Source: a virus
Strand: one strand, 5' to 3'
Length of the DNA: 64,000 bases
Virus record (IMG/VR): IMGVR_UViG_3300046542_000271
Location: 1-64,000 of that record
Made by a program: the position numbers and the translations under genes. The notes beneath the pieces were generated by a model. The model saw nothing but the letters and a program-made list of their open reading frames with translations. It was not told where the DNA came from and made no database searches. Numbering within the stretch: the first letter of the stretch is position 1; every line of letters begins with the position of its first letter. This document shows positions 16,421 to 26,044 of the stretch, piece by piece.

Positions 16421-17335
16421 TTAGGCGCGATCAACCGCTTTCACGCCGACGGTCAGGACGGTCGCACCAGGCGTCGGAGCGAGCTGTCCTACGCAGACGC
16501 CATGACCTTTACTCGGGTTGAGCTGAGCAAGGATGTTATCCATACTCGTCGAACGCACCGTGCTTGTCTTGGTACCATCAGTGATAGTGGCAACCAGATC
16601 AGCCAGGTTGTCGGTACTGAGCATGGTCGATTGCGCTACCACGGCCAACGTACCGGCTGGGATGGCGTATGTGTTGTCAAGCTTAGTGGCGCCGACAGAC
16701 TTCAATGTTCCGTCACAGACAATTACCTCGTTACCAATGCCATTAGAGACGACTGGCAGGGTTGTGGACTTCCACCGGCGAAGGCGTGGTTCTTCATTAC
16801 CCTCGAACCGGCCGACGTAAATGTCTTTGTGGGTGAAGGCCTGGTTCGAGGACGCTCCCATGCCGATGCGAATAACCTTCGGACTGAGGCCTCCGACGGC
16901 TGCGGTCTTCACCAGGATGCCGTTGGAATAGAAACGCCCCTCTCCGGTGATTGGATTGTACGCCAGTTCGAGATACGCCGGCTGTCCGTTCGTCACACCG
17001 AAGACTTCAAACGGCCTTAATGCGACAGTGCCGATGTAGAACTCGTTCGAGGTCGAGGTGGCGCCGGCCGCGACATCTGGCGATACTAGGGTCCCGACCG
17101 TAACCCAATGCGAATCCCCTCGGGCCGGATCGATGGCGTCTGTGATATCGACGAAAATGTTGTCGTATGAGCCAGCGCGTTTTCGCAATCCACTGGAGTC
17201 CGCCGCGAGACCGTTCGCGGTGCCTGCTGTATAACGGAGTACGGTACCTTTGACAGTGAGGTAAGTACTGCCCACAACGTACGCCTCTGACATTTGTGCG
17301 AGGCGTTCTAACGAATAAGCGTGAAGAAGTTCCAA
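16421..17335 (-). CDS. Family B lectin-like fibre protein, 304 aa, TTG start
   Basis: The start is TTG at 17335 (MELLHAYSLERL), supported by TGAGGTG just upstream and by alignment with paralogues starting MKLLFAY and MRLIHAV. The core has YLELAYNPITGEGRFYSNG and THKDIYVGRFEG, a LamG-like pattern. The C-terminal domain ends TVLTVGVKAVDRA. A rare start codon with a close Shine-Dalgarno may lower expression relative to the neighbours. Receptor binding is inferred from fold. Confidence 0.8.
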   Translation of the reverse strand: MELLHAYSLERLAQMSEAYVVGSTYLTVKGTVLRYTAGTANGLAADSSGLRKRAGSYDNIFVDITDAIDPARGDSHWVTVGTLVSPDVAAGATSTSNEFYIGTVALRPFEVFGVTNGQPAYLELAYNPITGEGRFYSNGILVKTAAVGGLSPKVIRIGMGASSNQAFTHKDIYVGRFEGNEEPRLRRWKSTTLPVVSNGIGNEVIVCDGTLKSVGATKLDNTYAIPAGTLAVVAQSTMLSTDNLADLVATITDGTKTSTVRSTSMDNILAQLNPSKGHGVCVGQLAPTPGATVLTVGVKAVDRA

Positions 17336-17343
17336 GATACACC

Positions 17344-18372
17344 TCAGACGTTGTAGTGGAGGATCAGGTAGCGGAATTTGAATCCTGTCCCTGTCGACAG
17401 GTCAATAACCAGTGCCCGGTTGTAGTAGCCGGAATTGTCCACCGGTACATCGGTCACCGCAGGCAGGGTCAGGATCTGACTGCCCGCCTGACGAAGACCT
17501 CGGGCATTGTTGTAAACGTAGTCCGTGGTGCAGTCGTGGGTTATCCCGGCGGTGTTCAGAGCGTTGATCACGGTGGTCGCGTACGCTGCCGCACCCAGTG
17601 AGGTGCCAGTCAAAGTGCCCAACGTTGCAGCACTGGCACTGAAGTCTGTCGCATGAACCTTGAACGCCAGCGCATCCACTTCAGTCCAATCAAGACCAAC
17701 GATCTCTGTAGCCCGTTCGTTAAGATCGAGACGTCCGAGATTGAGCTGTCCGCCTGGTTGGAAGTAGAACGATGTCGGACTGACTTTCAGAATACGATCA
17801 GTGCCAGTTGGCGTCGGTTCTTCGATGAAGTCGAGGGACGACAACTTAGTACCGAACACACTGTTCATCCGTGCCACGATTTGAGCCGTGGTGTTGAGCG
17901 GATCGGAGATACTGGCGACCAACCCCGCTGGATCGACCACCGACAGCAATGTCGAGACGTCTACCCGTCGGTACTGCACATCGCTGTAGCGGCGATAGCC
18001 AGACGTCTTCAGGGCGTTGAGTCGTAGGTTGACGAGGGCAGGGTTACCGCTGACCACAGCACCTAGGGTCAGGTCGTAGTTCGCTGGGAGGAGTGTGAGA
18101 CCCAGCCCATCACCCAGTGACTTCAGTACCTCGTCCTTATACCCGACTTTGAAACGTGTACTGGGCGCGGTACGACGAATACCGCCAGCGTGCGGAACAT
18201 CAACGACGATGGTGCCAGGAAGCTTGGCAATACCGCGAGCGTACAGGTAATCGATACCCACTACAGGGGCGGGTACAGACAATGCCGTAACGTTGAGTTC
18301 GTCGACCTTCACCTCTGGAGGGATCGACTGGATAGCGGTTACGAGCAGCTCGTCAATCTTTACTTCGGCCAT
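17344..18372 (-). CDS. Family A two-module tail protein, 342 aa
   Basis: The N-terminus carries short repeats (VKIDELLVTA, VKVDELNVTA). A first module follows (SGYRRYSDVQYRRVDVSTLL), then FYFQPGGQLNLGRLD and a C-terminal domain ending RYLILHYNV. The HYN ending links this gene to the family A genes between 25.7 and 33.8 kb, while its middle matches the genes at 20301 and 22422. It is therefore a chimera of the two subtypes. AGGAG precedes ATG 18372. It is 3 nt from its neighbour and part of the alternating A-B series. Confidence 0.87.
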   Translation of the reverse strand: MAEVKIDELLVTAIQSIPPEVKVDELNVTALSVPAPVVGIDYLYARGIAKLPGTIVVDVPHAGGIRRTAPSTRFKVGYKDEVLKSLGDGLGLTLLPANYDLTLGAVVSGNPALVNLRLNALKTSGYRRYSDVQYRRVDVSTLLSVVDPAGLVASISDPLNTTAQIVARMNSVFGTKLSSLDFIEEPTPTGTDRILKVSPTSFYFQPGGQLNLGRLDLNERATEIVGLDWTEVDALAFKVHATDFSASAATLGTLTGTSLGAAAYATTVINALNTAGITHDCTTDYVYNNARGLRQAGSQILTLPAVTDVPVDNSGYYNRALVIDLSTGTGFKFRYLILHYNV

Positions 18373-18375
18373 GGG

Positions 18376-19332
18376 TTACTCCTGTTTCAAAGCGGCCTTG
18401 AGCTTGAGTGTCAGCTGCGTGGCTTGTTTGGTTGGGGCGATCCCTGGAATCTGTCTACCGTTCGTTGTGTTGCCGAACTCGGTGTCCAGTTGGATACCTC
18501 CGATGGAATCGATCGTGTACGCAGAAATGGTGGTTCCATCACGCAGCTCGGTGAGGAGCTTCGAGGCCTGCTGCGGGTTGATACCCTTCAGATCGACTGC
18601 TACCGCGTCGAGTGGTTTTGTCGGCAATGCAAACCCGACCGTCTTCCACGAGTCCGTCACGGTGTTGTAGATGAATGCGCCGTTCTCTGCACGCAGGTCA
18701 CTACTGATCTCGACGAGGTCTTCACATTCCCACGAGTTCAGACGGGTAGCCCCTTCAGACTTGTTGAAGATCGCGGCGTAAAAGCGACTGGCCTGTTTTA
18801 CCGTACTGGTACCACCCGTCTGACGGTCCCAGAACTTCAGGTTTACATCAGTCAGTGGCACGTTAGCCGGAATCGGCAAAGTGCGGACGAGACGGCCGTT
18901 GATGTACCCGCTGACGGTCCTTGCGATCGGATCGATGGTCACTTCGAAGTACAGATACACGTCGGTCACAGAGACCGTGAGATCCGTCCAGAGGATCGGG
19001 CAGATGCTCAGCACGCTTGGGAGGTTGACTTTGATACCGGAGAGTGTTGGCCCGGCAACTGGCGCCTGGACCGTACCGTACCATTGCCAGCCGAACGTCA
19101 AGACTTCACCATCCACCAAGCGATTCAGGACGTCGAAGCTACGAGCCTGCAAATCGGTGTAGAGGCTGTTGAACGTCAAGACCTCGCCGTTACTGTTGAG
19201 TTGGTTACTTGCGATCTGGTAAAACTGGAATGGACTCGCACCCAAGGGGATCCAGGTGTTGGTGGGTGTGGTGGGTAGGTTGGTGCCCGCACCAGCAATG
19301 CCGCGTCCTGTATAAGCAAATAGTAATTTCAT
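18376..19332 (-). CDS. Family B lectin-like fibre protein, 318 aa
   Basis: MKLLFAYTGRGIAG is the typical family start. The jelly-roll core includes YFEVTIDPIARTVSGYING with a strand SRFYAAIFN. The C-terminal domain contains SIGGIQLDTEFGNTTNG and ends LTLKLKAALKQE. TAGGTAG precedes the ATG. Position and fold suggest a glycan-binding fibre tip or decoration protein. No catalytic residues are evident, so enzymatic depolymerase activity is not supported. Confidence 0.82.
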   Translation of the reverse strand: MKLLFAYTGRGIAGAGTNLPTTPTNTWIPLGASPFQFYQIASNQLNSNGEVLTFNSLYTDLQARSFDVLNRLVDGEVLTFGWQWYGTVQAPVAGPTLSGIKVNLPSVLSICPILWTDLTVSVTDVYLYFEVTIDPIARTVSGYINGRLVRTLPIPANVPLTDVNLKFWDRQTGGTSTVKQASRFYAAIFNKSEGATRLNSWECEDLVEISSDLRAENGAFIYNTVTDSWKTVGFALPTKPLDAVAVDLKGINPQQASKLLTELRDGTTISAYTIDSIGGIQLDTEFGNTTNGRQIPGIAPTKQATQLTLKLKAALKQE

Positions 19333-19339
19333 GGTCTAC

Positions 19340-20293
19340 CTACGGCAACAATTTGAGGGAGGCAGTCACTTTCTTCGAGACGTTGTCAAAGTCAACAGAA
19401 CCCAGATGGTTAGCCACGTCGATACCTCGACCAACCCAGTTGTCGGCAACACCAACTAGAGGGGTGTCGAGCATACTGGTGGTGCGTTCGGAGCTACCGC
19501 TGCTAAGCTTGGCGTCTAACCGCTCTGGGAAAGCACCATCCACCGTACCGCCTAGCATCACCGACGATAACTTGCGGGTGCCGGAGTAATTGAACTCGAT
19601 GGTCTTCGGCGTCACGCTGAGTGTGTCGTCGATGTTATTGTCGGAATCTGAGCTAGGGAACTGACTAGCACCAACAACCAACGCCTCACAAGCCCAGCCG
19701 CCTAGGTAGACCTTTTCAGTAGCGGGTTTGAAGAAAGCCGCGTAGACATCCTTGACGATCAAGGTGGTGATTGCTCCGGTTGCCGGTGCTGACATAAAGT
19801 AGAAGTTCAGAGTCGTACGGTCGTGGTTAAGTGCCGACTGCACTGACTTGATGAACTTGCCGTTAACGTAGAGCGACCAGGTTTTCAGGTCATACGAACC
19901 GACGTACTCGACAAACATTCCAAGCTCACCTAAAGCACCTGCAACAACCTCGGTCCAGGTGAAGAGGTTCTCTTCACCGACACTAGAGGCTACTCGAAGG
20001 TAGGAGGCACCGTTTGTTGGAAGTACTTTACCTGCGGTGGTCGCCATGTAGTGCCCGCAACCGATCACTTCATCCGCCTGCCATGACGCCGCGGCGCGAC
20101 CGACCTGCAAAGAGAGGAATCCACTCGAGCCGGTCGTCCTCACCCCTTCAGGATCGGCGAAGACAGCGTTACCTATCTGGATCCAGATGAACATCGGCAG
20201 CTTCGCGATTCGGTTCCACGAAGCCTTGACGATATCGTACCGATGTCCGCTGTTTTGAAGGTCACTCGCGGTGACCGCATGAATCAGTCTCAT
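19340..20293 (-). CDS. Family B lectin-like fibre protein, 317 aa
   Basis: It starts MRLIHAVTASDLQNSG and contains YVGSYDLKTWSLYVNGKFI and IVKDVYAAFFKPATEKVYLG, the LamG-like core. The strand DVYAAFF is shared almost exactly with the neighbour at 18376 (FYAAIF), and both have a 'GWACEALV' or 'SWECEDLV' segment right after it, so these two are close paralogues. The C-terminus ends KKVTASLKLLP. TAGGTGAT precedes the ATG. Confidence 0.83.
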   Translation of the reverse strand: MRLIHAVTASDLQNSGHRYDIVKASWNRIAKLPMFIWIQIGNAVFADPEGVRTTGSSGFLSLQVGRAAASWQADEVIGCGHYMATTAGKVLPTNGASYLRVASSVGEENLFTWTEVVAGALGELGMFVEYVGSYDLKTWSLYVNGKFIKSVQSALNHDRTTLNFYFMSAPATGAITTLIVKDVYAAFFKPATEKVYLGGWACEALVVGASQFPSSDSDNNIDDTLSVTPKTIEFNYSGTRKLSSVMLGGTVDGAFPERLDAKLSSGSSERTTSMLDTPLVGVADNWVGRGIDVANHLGSVDFDNVSKKVTASLKLLP

Positions 20294-20300
20294 AGATCAC

Positions 20301-21410
20301 CTACAGAGAGAACGTGTAGCCGTTGGGAACCAGGTTGGTAATCCAAGGCGCGCGGGTAAGAGTGAGGGTCGATTCACCTTTAAAGAACTTGCTGTTAGGC
20401 GCAGCTTTGAAGGTAACGTCAATAGTACCGGCTGGAGTAGGGTCCGCGATGTCCACGTTGACGAACTCGTTGGCATCGAATGGCAGACCAGCCATCGTAG
20501 CGAACTCAGCGACGTTAACCGCATCCAAGAACTTACCGGGTAGGATGTCCCAGACAGTTTTCGTAACCACGCGCTGTGGAAGCTCTGCCAACGACACCCG
20601 GAAGTAGTAGACGGTCTTATTGGTGACGGTCTGTCCTACTGTGAAGGTCAGAGAGATCTGACGATCGCGGGAGGTGGTCGGTCCAGCACTCGGCGCAGAG
20701 ACATCTGCGACTTGCGTCTGGGGTGCGGTGAACGTGTCATTGAACAGCTTGTTGAACTCAACGCGGAACGTGTCCTTCGTGAAGAACGCCTGCTGAGCAA
20801 CCAAGGTGTTCGCCGCCGGCCACTGAAGCGCCTTGAGGAGGAGTTCGAACTGACGGTCAGTACCATCGAGTCGACCCAAACTCACTTGGACGCCTGGCGC
20901 GAAGTAGTGCGACGTATCAGCCGTGGTCAGTACGGTTGGGACACCTGGCGTTATAGGTACAGCCTGGAAATCATTGACCGTGAGCGTCAGACCGTAAAGT
21001 CGGTTGAACGTAGCGATGATGTCGGCAAACGTAGCGATCGGGAAACCATCAGCCGGCTTGAACAGGTCCATGTCGATCGACGAGATCAGCTCACGCACGT
21101 CACGGCGACGATACACGATCGGAGTCGACCGCCGCTTACCAGACGACTCGAGGGCAATCAGGTCGATCGTCGCCCGAGCTGTGGCTGGGGTGTCGTTCAC
21201 GACAGGACCGATGTCATACTTCGTCGGATCGATCGCGATCCCTGTACTTACCGTGAAGGCTTCCAGGAGTTCTACGCGGGGCGTACGTTTGAATTGAGTA
21301 GTACCTGCGAGGCGAGTCACGACGCTAGCCGTGACCCCATCCATGTTGATGGTCGCTGGCACTGAGACGACGGCGCTCATTGACGCGCCGTCAAAATTCA
21401 TCTCAGCCAT
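20301..21410 (-). CDS. Family A three-part tail protein, 369 aa
   Basis: The N-terminal repeats (MNFDGASMSAVV, INMDGVTASVV) are followed by a module with SSGKRRSTPIVYRRRDVREL. A linker HYFAPGVQVSLGRLDGTDR and a conserved AFFTKDTFRVEFNKLFNDT lead into a second module that ends FFKGESTLTLTRAPWITNLV. It is a close paralogue of the gene at 22422-23537, which shares the TFRVEFNKLF block nearly unchanged. The Shine-Dalgarno is weak (AAGAGAG). Likely a tail-fibre scaffold onto which the lectin-like partners assemble, which is inference from gene alternation. Confidence 0.87.
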   Translation of the reverse strand: MAEMNFDGASMSAVVSVPATINMDGVTASVVTRLAGTTQFKRTPRVELLEAFTVSTGIAIDPTKYDIGPVVNDTPATARATIDLIALESSGKRRSTPIVYRRRDVRELISSIDMDLFKPADGFPIATFADIIATFNRLYGLTLTVNDFQAVPITPGVPTVLTTADTSHYFAPGVQVSLGRLDGTDRQFELLLKALQWPAANTLVAQQAFFTKDTFRVEFNKLFNDTFTAPQTQVADVSAPSAGPTTSRDRQISLTFTVGQTVTNKTVYYFRVSLAELPQRVVTKTVWDILPGKFLDAVNVAEFATMAGLPFDANEFVNVDIADPTPAGTIDVTFKAAPNSKFFKGESTLTLTRAPWITNLVPNGYTFSL

Positions 21411-21422
21411 GAAGGAGCTCTC

Positions 21423-22412
21423 TTAGTTGTTCACGATGGAGAGGGCGAGTTTGCACTCGGTCAGCGGAGTACCAGTAACGTACGGCTGCGGTGTAGCCAT
21501 GACCCGTTGGTTGGCGATCTCATCAAGCATCAATGTCGGAATCGCTGTCGGCATGTTGGCCGCTTTACGGGCAACTGTCTCACTGCCATTGAGGGTACGC
21601 TTCGTATTGACCGATGCCGTTGGCCCCTGACTGAAAGCACGGACACTTTCAACTACACCACACACCGAGAAATTGGCCACTGGTGCAGTATCGAATTCGA
21701 TGGTGTGATCACCGGTGACTAACTGTGCTGCACCGCCTGGGGTCATACCGTCGATGTTCAAGGTAGTGTTCTTCGCCACAAGCTTTTGGATCTTGAAGTT
21801 ACCCAGACGGTCATCGATACTGTCCACCACGCCGACGTAGAAATCGGTGATGAACATCCGGGTTGTCGTCTCCTGGGTGGCGAAGGAGTTGAAGTTAACG
21901 ATCTGTGTCGACAGCGGATAGGCGTTAGTGTTCAGGAGCGAAAAGATACCGCTTGCGCGCTGGATGCCGTTGATGAAGATCTTGTACGCCCCCGTCGCCG
22001 GACGGTAAATCAATTCAACGCATGTCCGCTTATTCTGACCGTACGTAGCCAGGATGTCGGCTCTGGTCAGTCCACCAATCCAGGTGACGATACTCTGGTT
22101 AGATGTGGTGATGGAGAAGAAGACACCGTTTGCGACGGGGGTGACGACCGGATCGATCATGATCCCCATCGCCAGCCAACACTCCCCAGTTGGGTAATCG
22201 GCGATGACCTCTTTCAGTGGCAGACCCGTCTGCGTGGCGTACGCAGCCATACTCAAACCTTTACCGGGCGTCGGGGTAGCTTTGTACCCACCCCAACCAT
22301 CTACGTGGAACAGGTCGAGCGTACCGAGTCGCCGGACGTTGCCGTCTGGGGTAGGTTGTACGGTCAGTGGGTTCGAGAAGTCATCGATCCCGATAGCAGA
22401 ATATACTCTCAT
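21423..22412 (-). CDS. Family B lectin-like fibre protein, 329 aa
   Basis: Core motifs are CVELIYRPATGAYKIFING and MFITDFYVGVVDSI, as expected for a LamG-like jelly roll. A segment KIQKLVAKNTTLNIDGMTPG follows, then a C-terminal domain with RVMATPQPYVTGTPLTECKL. AGGTGA lies upstream of ATG 22412. It is flanked on both sides by the two near-identical three-part family A genes, so the A-B pair looks duplicated as a unit. Confidence 0.83.
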   Translation of the reverse strand: MRVYSAIGIDDFSNPLTVQPTPDGNVRRLGTLDLFHVDGWGGYKATPTPGKGLSMAAYATQTGLPLKEVIADYPTGECWLAMGIMIDPVVTPVANGVFFSITTSNQSIVTWIGGLTRADILATYGQNKRTCVELIYRPATGAYKIFINGIQRASGIFSLLNTNAYPLSTQIVNFNSFATQETTTRMFITDFYVGVVDSIDDRLGNFKIQKLVAKNTTLNIDGMTPGGAAQLVTGDHTIEFDTAPVANFSVCGVVESVRAFSQGPTASVNTKRTLNGSETVARKAANMPTAIPTLMLDEIANQRVMATPQPYVTGTPLTECKLALSIVNN

Positions 22413-22421
22413 CTATTTCAC

Positions 22422-23537
22422 CTAGAAAACAAATTCGGTGTAAGGGACAACCGTGTCGGCGATGTGTGGTGCACGACTGATCGAGACACGCGTCGTACCG
22501 GTGAAGAACTTCGAGTTCGGCGCCGCAGTGATGTTGATGTTGATCGGGCCACGGTCGGTGGTTTCCACGATGGTGGTGTTAACCAACTCGTTGGCGTCCA
22601 GCGGGATGCCCGTCAGGGAGTTGAGTCGTGCTACGTTCGCTGGGTCGAGGATATTACCCGCCCAGAGGTCGTAAGTACTCGTCGCCATGTATTGTGAGGT
22701 CAACTGACCCAGGTCTAGCCTGTAGTAGTAAACCGTCTTGACGACATCACCTTGACCCTTGTTGAAGGTCATGGTCATTTGACGTTCGCGCTTGGTACCA
22801 AAGCCGGCCGCTGGTGCCGACACATCTGGGATCGTGGACTGGAGCGCTGTCCAGGTATCGCCGAACAGTTTGTTGAACTCAACGCGGAAGGTGTCTTTAA
22901 CGAAGAACGCCTTATGTCCCACGAGAGTCTTGGCAGCCGGCCAGTTGAGGCCGGGGATCTCCATGTCTCGATCGGACAACGCCACCACGCCGAGCGATGC
23001 CTTCGTACCTGGGATGAACCAGTAGGAGGAATCCTTCGCGGTGATGAGGGTATCGCCCGTTTGGTTGATCGGCCCGTCTTCGAAGTCCGCCAACGGAAGC
23101 TTCGTCAGGAACAGCCGGTTGAATTCGGTGATCACCTGATGGATGGTGGTACGAGCCGGACTGTACCGCAACAGGTCGAGGTTGTAGTCAGCTGTCAGGA
23201 TGTCGGCAGGGTAACGGGCGTAGGACAGGTCCAAGCTACCCGAGTACAATAGAGGACTCACCGCGCTGACGGCGACCTTGGTGTTGTATTCACCCTCATC
23301 AGCACCGGCCAAAGCAACAGGAGGACCAACGTTGAAGTTCTTCGGGGTGAACGGACGGCCGATCTTCGCTGCGATCGACTGATAGATGTCGTCGAGCGGT
23401 GCGAGTGTGAAGTTCGGTTGACCAAAAGGGACCTTGGTGAATAACGCTTTCGCCCCTACCGAGTACAGGGCGGCCTGTTGGGCCGCCTTTGTAGCGTAGA
23501 AGACGGACGCGCCACCAGTAATAGCTGACGTGGCCAT
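22422..23537 (-). CDS. Family A three-part tail protein, 371 aa
   Basis: The domain order is as in the paralogue at 20301: a module with YSGSLDLSYARYPADILT, a linker YWFIPGTKASLGVVALSDR, the block AFFVKDTFRVEFNKLFGDT, and a second module ending FFTGTTRVSISRAPHIADTV. The N-terminus differs (MATSAITGGASVFYATKAAQ), so the paralogues differ mainly at the ends. AAGGA is 11 nt from the ATG, a slightly long spacing. Confidence 0.87.
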   Translation of the reverse strand: MATSAITGGASVFYATKAAQQAALYSVGAKALFTKVPFGQPNFTLAPLDDIYQSIAAKIGRPFTPKNFNVGPPVALAGADEGEYNTKVAVSAVSPLLYSGSLDLSYARYPADILTADYNLDLLRYSPARTTIHQVITEFNRLFLTKLPLADFEDGPINQTGDTLITAKDSSYWFIPGTKASLGVVALSDRDMEIPGLNWPAAKTLVGHKAFFVKDTFRVEFNKLFGDTWTALQSTIPDVSAPAAGFGTKRERQMTMTFNKGQGDVVKTVYYYRLDLGQLTSQYMATSTYDLWAGNILDPANVARLNSLTGIPLDANELVNTTIVETTDRGPININITAAPNSKFFTGTTRVSISRAPHIADTVVPYTEFVF

Positions 23538-23551
23538 AACTCAGAGTTTCC

Positions 23552-24709
23552 TTAGTTGACGCTCAGCGTGATCGTCTTCGTGAGAGAGGACGCGTCGATG
23601 TCGCCGTTAGGCAGCCTGACGTCGATCTGAGCAACGGTAGCGCCGATACCCGGCATACCTTGGGATTGTTGGAACGGATGCGTCCTAGGCGTCCTGAAGA
23701 CCGCAGAGCGACCATCTTGCAGCGCGCCCTTACACGTCTGTTTGCCGGAGACGTTCTTCAAGTCAGCCGTCACCATCACCGCGATACACTTCCCCTTACC
23801 TTGAGCAGCCGCATCATTCAGGAGCGTGTTGCGTAGGGCGAATGCCACTGGAGAACCAGCGGTAATTGGAACGGGTGTGCTGGCGGTATAGCGATCCGTC
23901 ACGACCTTCGTCAACTGACGCGGGGCGTTCAGCACGGTCGCGTTTGGATGCGAGCTGTTCACTACATCGGATAAGGTGGCGAGTGAGAAGTTACCGTGAC
24001 GGGGCGGATCTGTCGGCAGGTCATTCTCAGTGAAGAGGATGTCTTCGTACAGGTTTTCGTAGACGTACTGGTACGGTAGCGATGAGTTAGCCGGTGCGTT
24101 TTGGTTTGCCACCATCCCCACCATCAGACCTACGAACTTCAGGGTCGGATAGCCGGAGTAACTGGTGACTACCTTCGCCGCTTGGCCAGTTATCGGGTGC
24201 TTAGCGAACCATGTCACCGTGCGTCGCTTGCGATCCACCACGACTTCGCGACGAACACGCATACCTTCCACGATGGTCAAGACGGATGACATCGATCCGC
24301 CCAACTTCAAGATCGTGTACGTACCTTCGTCACCCTGGAGGATCATCCCCAGGTCAGCCATGTTGAAGATCCAGTTGGTGGGCAATGTCAGGTAGGTGTG
24401 GGTGAAGGACAGATTGAGTTGAGTCAACCGATCGGACAATCCAGGGTCGAGAGTGTCGAGGAGGTACGTCCACCCCTGTTCGACCGAAACAGAGTTCCGG
24501 CACCAGGTATTGCGCCGCATCTTGATACCGCCGGACTCAGGGTACGAGACGTAGTTAAACGGCGCGTTAGCGGCGTTAACCCGATTCTCGTACTGTGTCG
24601 CACGCATCATCGGGATGACACCAGCCATCGGCTGTACCAACAACTCACCCACATCCCGCATGTGGGCGGTACCAGCTCTGGACGTATCGACCAGATCAAG
24701 AATTTTCAT
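23552..24709 (-). CDS. Family B lectin-like fibre protein, 385 aa
   Basis: It starts MKILDLVDTSRAGTAH and is the longest family B protein. The strand pair MRVRREVVVDRKRRTVTWFA corresponds to the jelly-roll core of the paralogues, followed by LKFVGLMVGMVAN and a YEDILF segment at the DVYV position. The C-terminal 130 residues (RQLTKVVTDRYTASTPVPIT...) end ASSLTKTITLSVN. TAGGA precedes ATG 24709. Fold assignment is weaker than for its neighbours. Confidence 0.78.
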   Translation of the reverse strand: MKILDLVDTSRAGTAHMRDVGELLVQPMAGVIPMMRATQYENRVNAANAPFNYVSYPESGGIKMRRNTWCRNSVSVEQGWTYLLDTLDPGLSDRLTQLNLSFTHTYLTLPTNWIFNMADLGMILQGDEGTYTILKLGGSMSSVLTIVEGMRVRREVVVDRKRRTVTWFAKHPITGQAAKVVTSYSGYPTLKFVGLMVGMVANQNAPANSSLPYQYVYENLYEDILFTENDLPTDPPRHGNFSLATLSDVVNSSHPNATVLNAPRQLTKVVTDRYTASTPVPITAGSPVAFALRNTLLNDAAAQGKGKCIAVMVTADLKNVSGKQTCKGALQDGRSAVFRTPRTHPFQQSQGMPGIGATVAQIDVRLPNGDIDASSLTKTITLSVN

Positions 24710-24722
24710 GTGAGATTCCTAC

Positions 24723-25712
24723 TTACGGATCGATTTTGAACGACAGGGTAAGATCGTTACCGATATCGGCCGGATTGATCTTCACTATCCTGACATCGGG
24801 TAAGAGTCGCGGTTTGATATCACCCGCGATCTTAGCGCCGTTAGATCCAGCTTCGACATAACCGGTGCCGGTTACTTTCTGGTGAATGGCGTAGATGTAG
24901 TCAGCCGTCTTCAGTGCAGCTGGGTTGGCTAAGCTCTGGGTGAATAGCTTAGTACCCGCCGTGTCCAGCGTCGACGCCACGGTAGCCAAAGAACCCCAGT
25001 TATTCATGTCGGTGGGAGTGATGTTGAAGTTGAGGGTGTGGCTGGTGGTCAGCAACTGCTCGACCTTCAGATCGCCCAGCGGCTCAAACACCTCACCTAC
25101 CCCCAAGCCACCCATGTACAGATCACGAACATGACCTACCACCGGCGTGTTAGCGTACGGCATGTTGATCTGATCGGCATATAGACGGAAGAAGATCGGA
25201 TACGCGCTGTCGATACCCTGAGGTGCCGGCCACTTAATCTTCGAGACGAATCCGCCATCGATATAGATCCAGAGGGTACCTGTCTTCCAATCGATGACGA
25301 TCTCCCAATACTGACCATTATCGTCCGTGAGGTGCGGGGTGTAAGGGATTGGACAACCGATCGAGCTGTTGCCGGTACTCGGTTTTTCTGAAGCGAAGGC
25401 GTAAAGGTAAGGAGTGCCCGATGCCTCACCTCTATAGCCTGACTTCGTCACGATACGGAAGCCCACCACCGAGCGATCGTACGTATCGTCCTTCAGACTG
25501 AACACACCGGCGTTGATGGTAAGCCCAAAGGCGTACTGAAACCAACCAGTGGCGTCCATCGAGACCGGACCGTTAAACAACACTCCGGGTTGATTGAGGT
25601 CGTTGGTGAAAACGTTAGTGACCGGACTCACACTGAACAGTGGTGACGAACGTTCATCCGAGTTGTAGTCAGCGACGACCTTCGGCGCACCCATTAGGGC
25701 CAGCATTTCCAT
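24723..25712 (-). CDS. Family B lectin-like fibre protein, 329 aa
   Basis: This has the clearest jelly-roll pattern of the set: YWEIVIDWKTGTLWIYIDGG, then VGHVRDLYMGGLGVGEVFE. The C-terminal domain (LLTTSHTLNFNITPTDMNNW...) ends NDLTLSFKIDP. GAGGTGAT precedes ATG 25712. It is the most upstream family B gene in the leftward direction; beyond it the array continues with family A genes only. Confidence 0.84.
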   Translation of the reverse strand: MEMLALMGAPKVVADYNSDERSSPLFSVSPVTNVFTNDLNQPGVLFNGPVSMDATGWFQYAFGLTINAGVFSLKDDTYDRSVVGFRIVTKSGYRGEASGTPYLYAFASEKPSTGNSSIGCPIPYTPHLTDDNGQYWEIVIDWKTGTLWIYIDGGFVSKIKWPAPQGIDSAYPIFFRLYADQINMPYANTPVVGHVRDLYMGGLGVGEVFEPLGDLKVEQLLTTSHTLNFNITPTDMNNWGSLATVASTLDTAGTKLFTQSLANPAALKTADYIYAIHQKVTGTGYVEAGSNGAKIAGDIKPRLLPDVRIVKINPADIGNDLTLSFKIDP

Positions 25713-25720
25713 ACATCACC

Positions 25721-26044
25721 TCACTGGTTGAAGTGGAGGTAGACCCGCGTCGCATCTCCCAGGTTTACGCCGACCACACGGTTGAACAGTGGGTTGGTTG
25801 GGAGGTCGTTGTGGTTCGGACCGTTGAGGAAGACTTCAGCCTTGCAGACGTTGGTCTCACGAGCGTCATCGCAATCGTTGACCCACATGCCAGCGGCCTT
25901 AGGATCGCGATCGGACATGATCGTGGCCAGGTGGGTGCCGTCTTCTTTACTCAACTCACCCAGAGCCAAGCCAGACAGGAACTCAGCCTCGGCAGTGAAG
26001 TTCACGCGGAAGAAGTTAGGACGAGTAGCAGTGCGAGTGGTCAT
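25721..26044 (-). CDS. Separated C-terminal HYN-type domain, 107 aa
   Basis: The ATG at 26044 overlaps the TGA of the upstream gene (ATGA), so translation is coupled. The product corresponds only to the C-terminal half of the two-domain family A proteins next door: FNRVVGVNLGDATRVYLHFNQ aligns with the VLELAG...GRFILHYND ending. Together with the 26041-26544 gene it adds up to one full two-domain protein, so this locus is a gene split in two. An upstream extension of the frame into the other gene is not supported. Confidence 0.8.
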   Translation of the reverse strand: MTTRTATRPNFFRVNFTAEAEFLSGLALGELSKEDGTHLATIMSDRDPKAAGMWVNDCDDARETNVCKAEVFLNGPNHNDLPTNPLFNRVVGVNLGDATRVYLHFNQ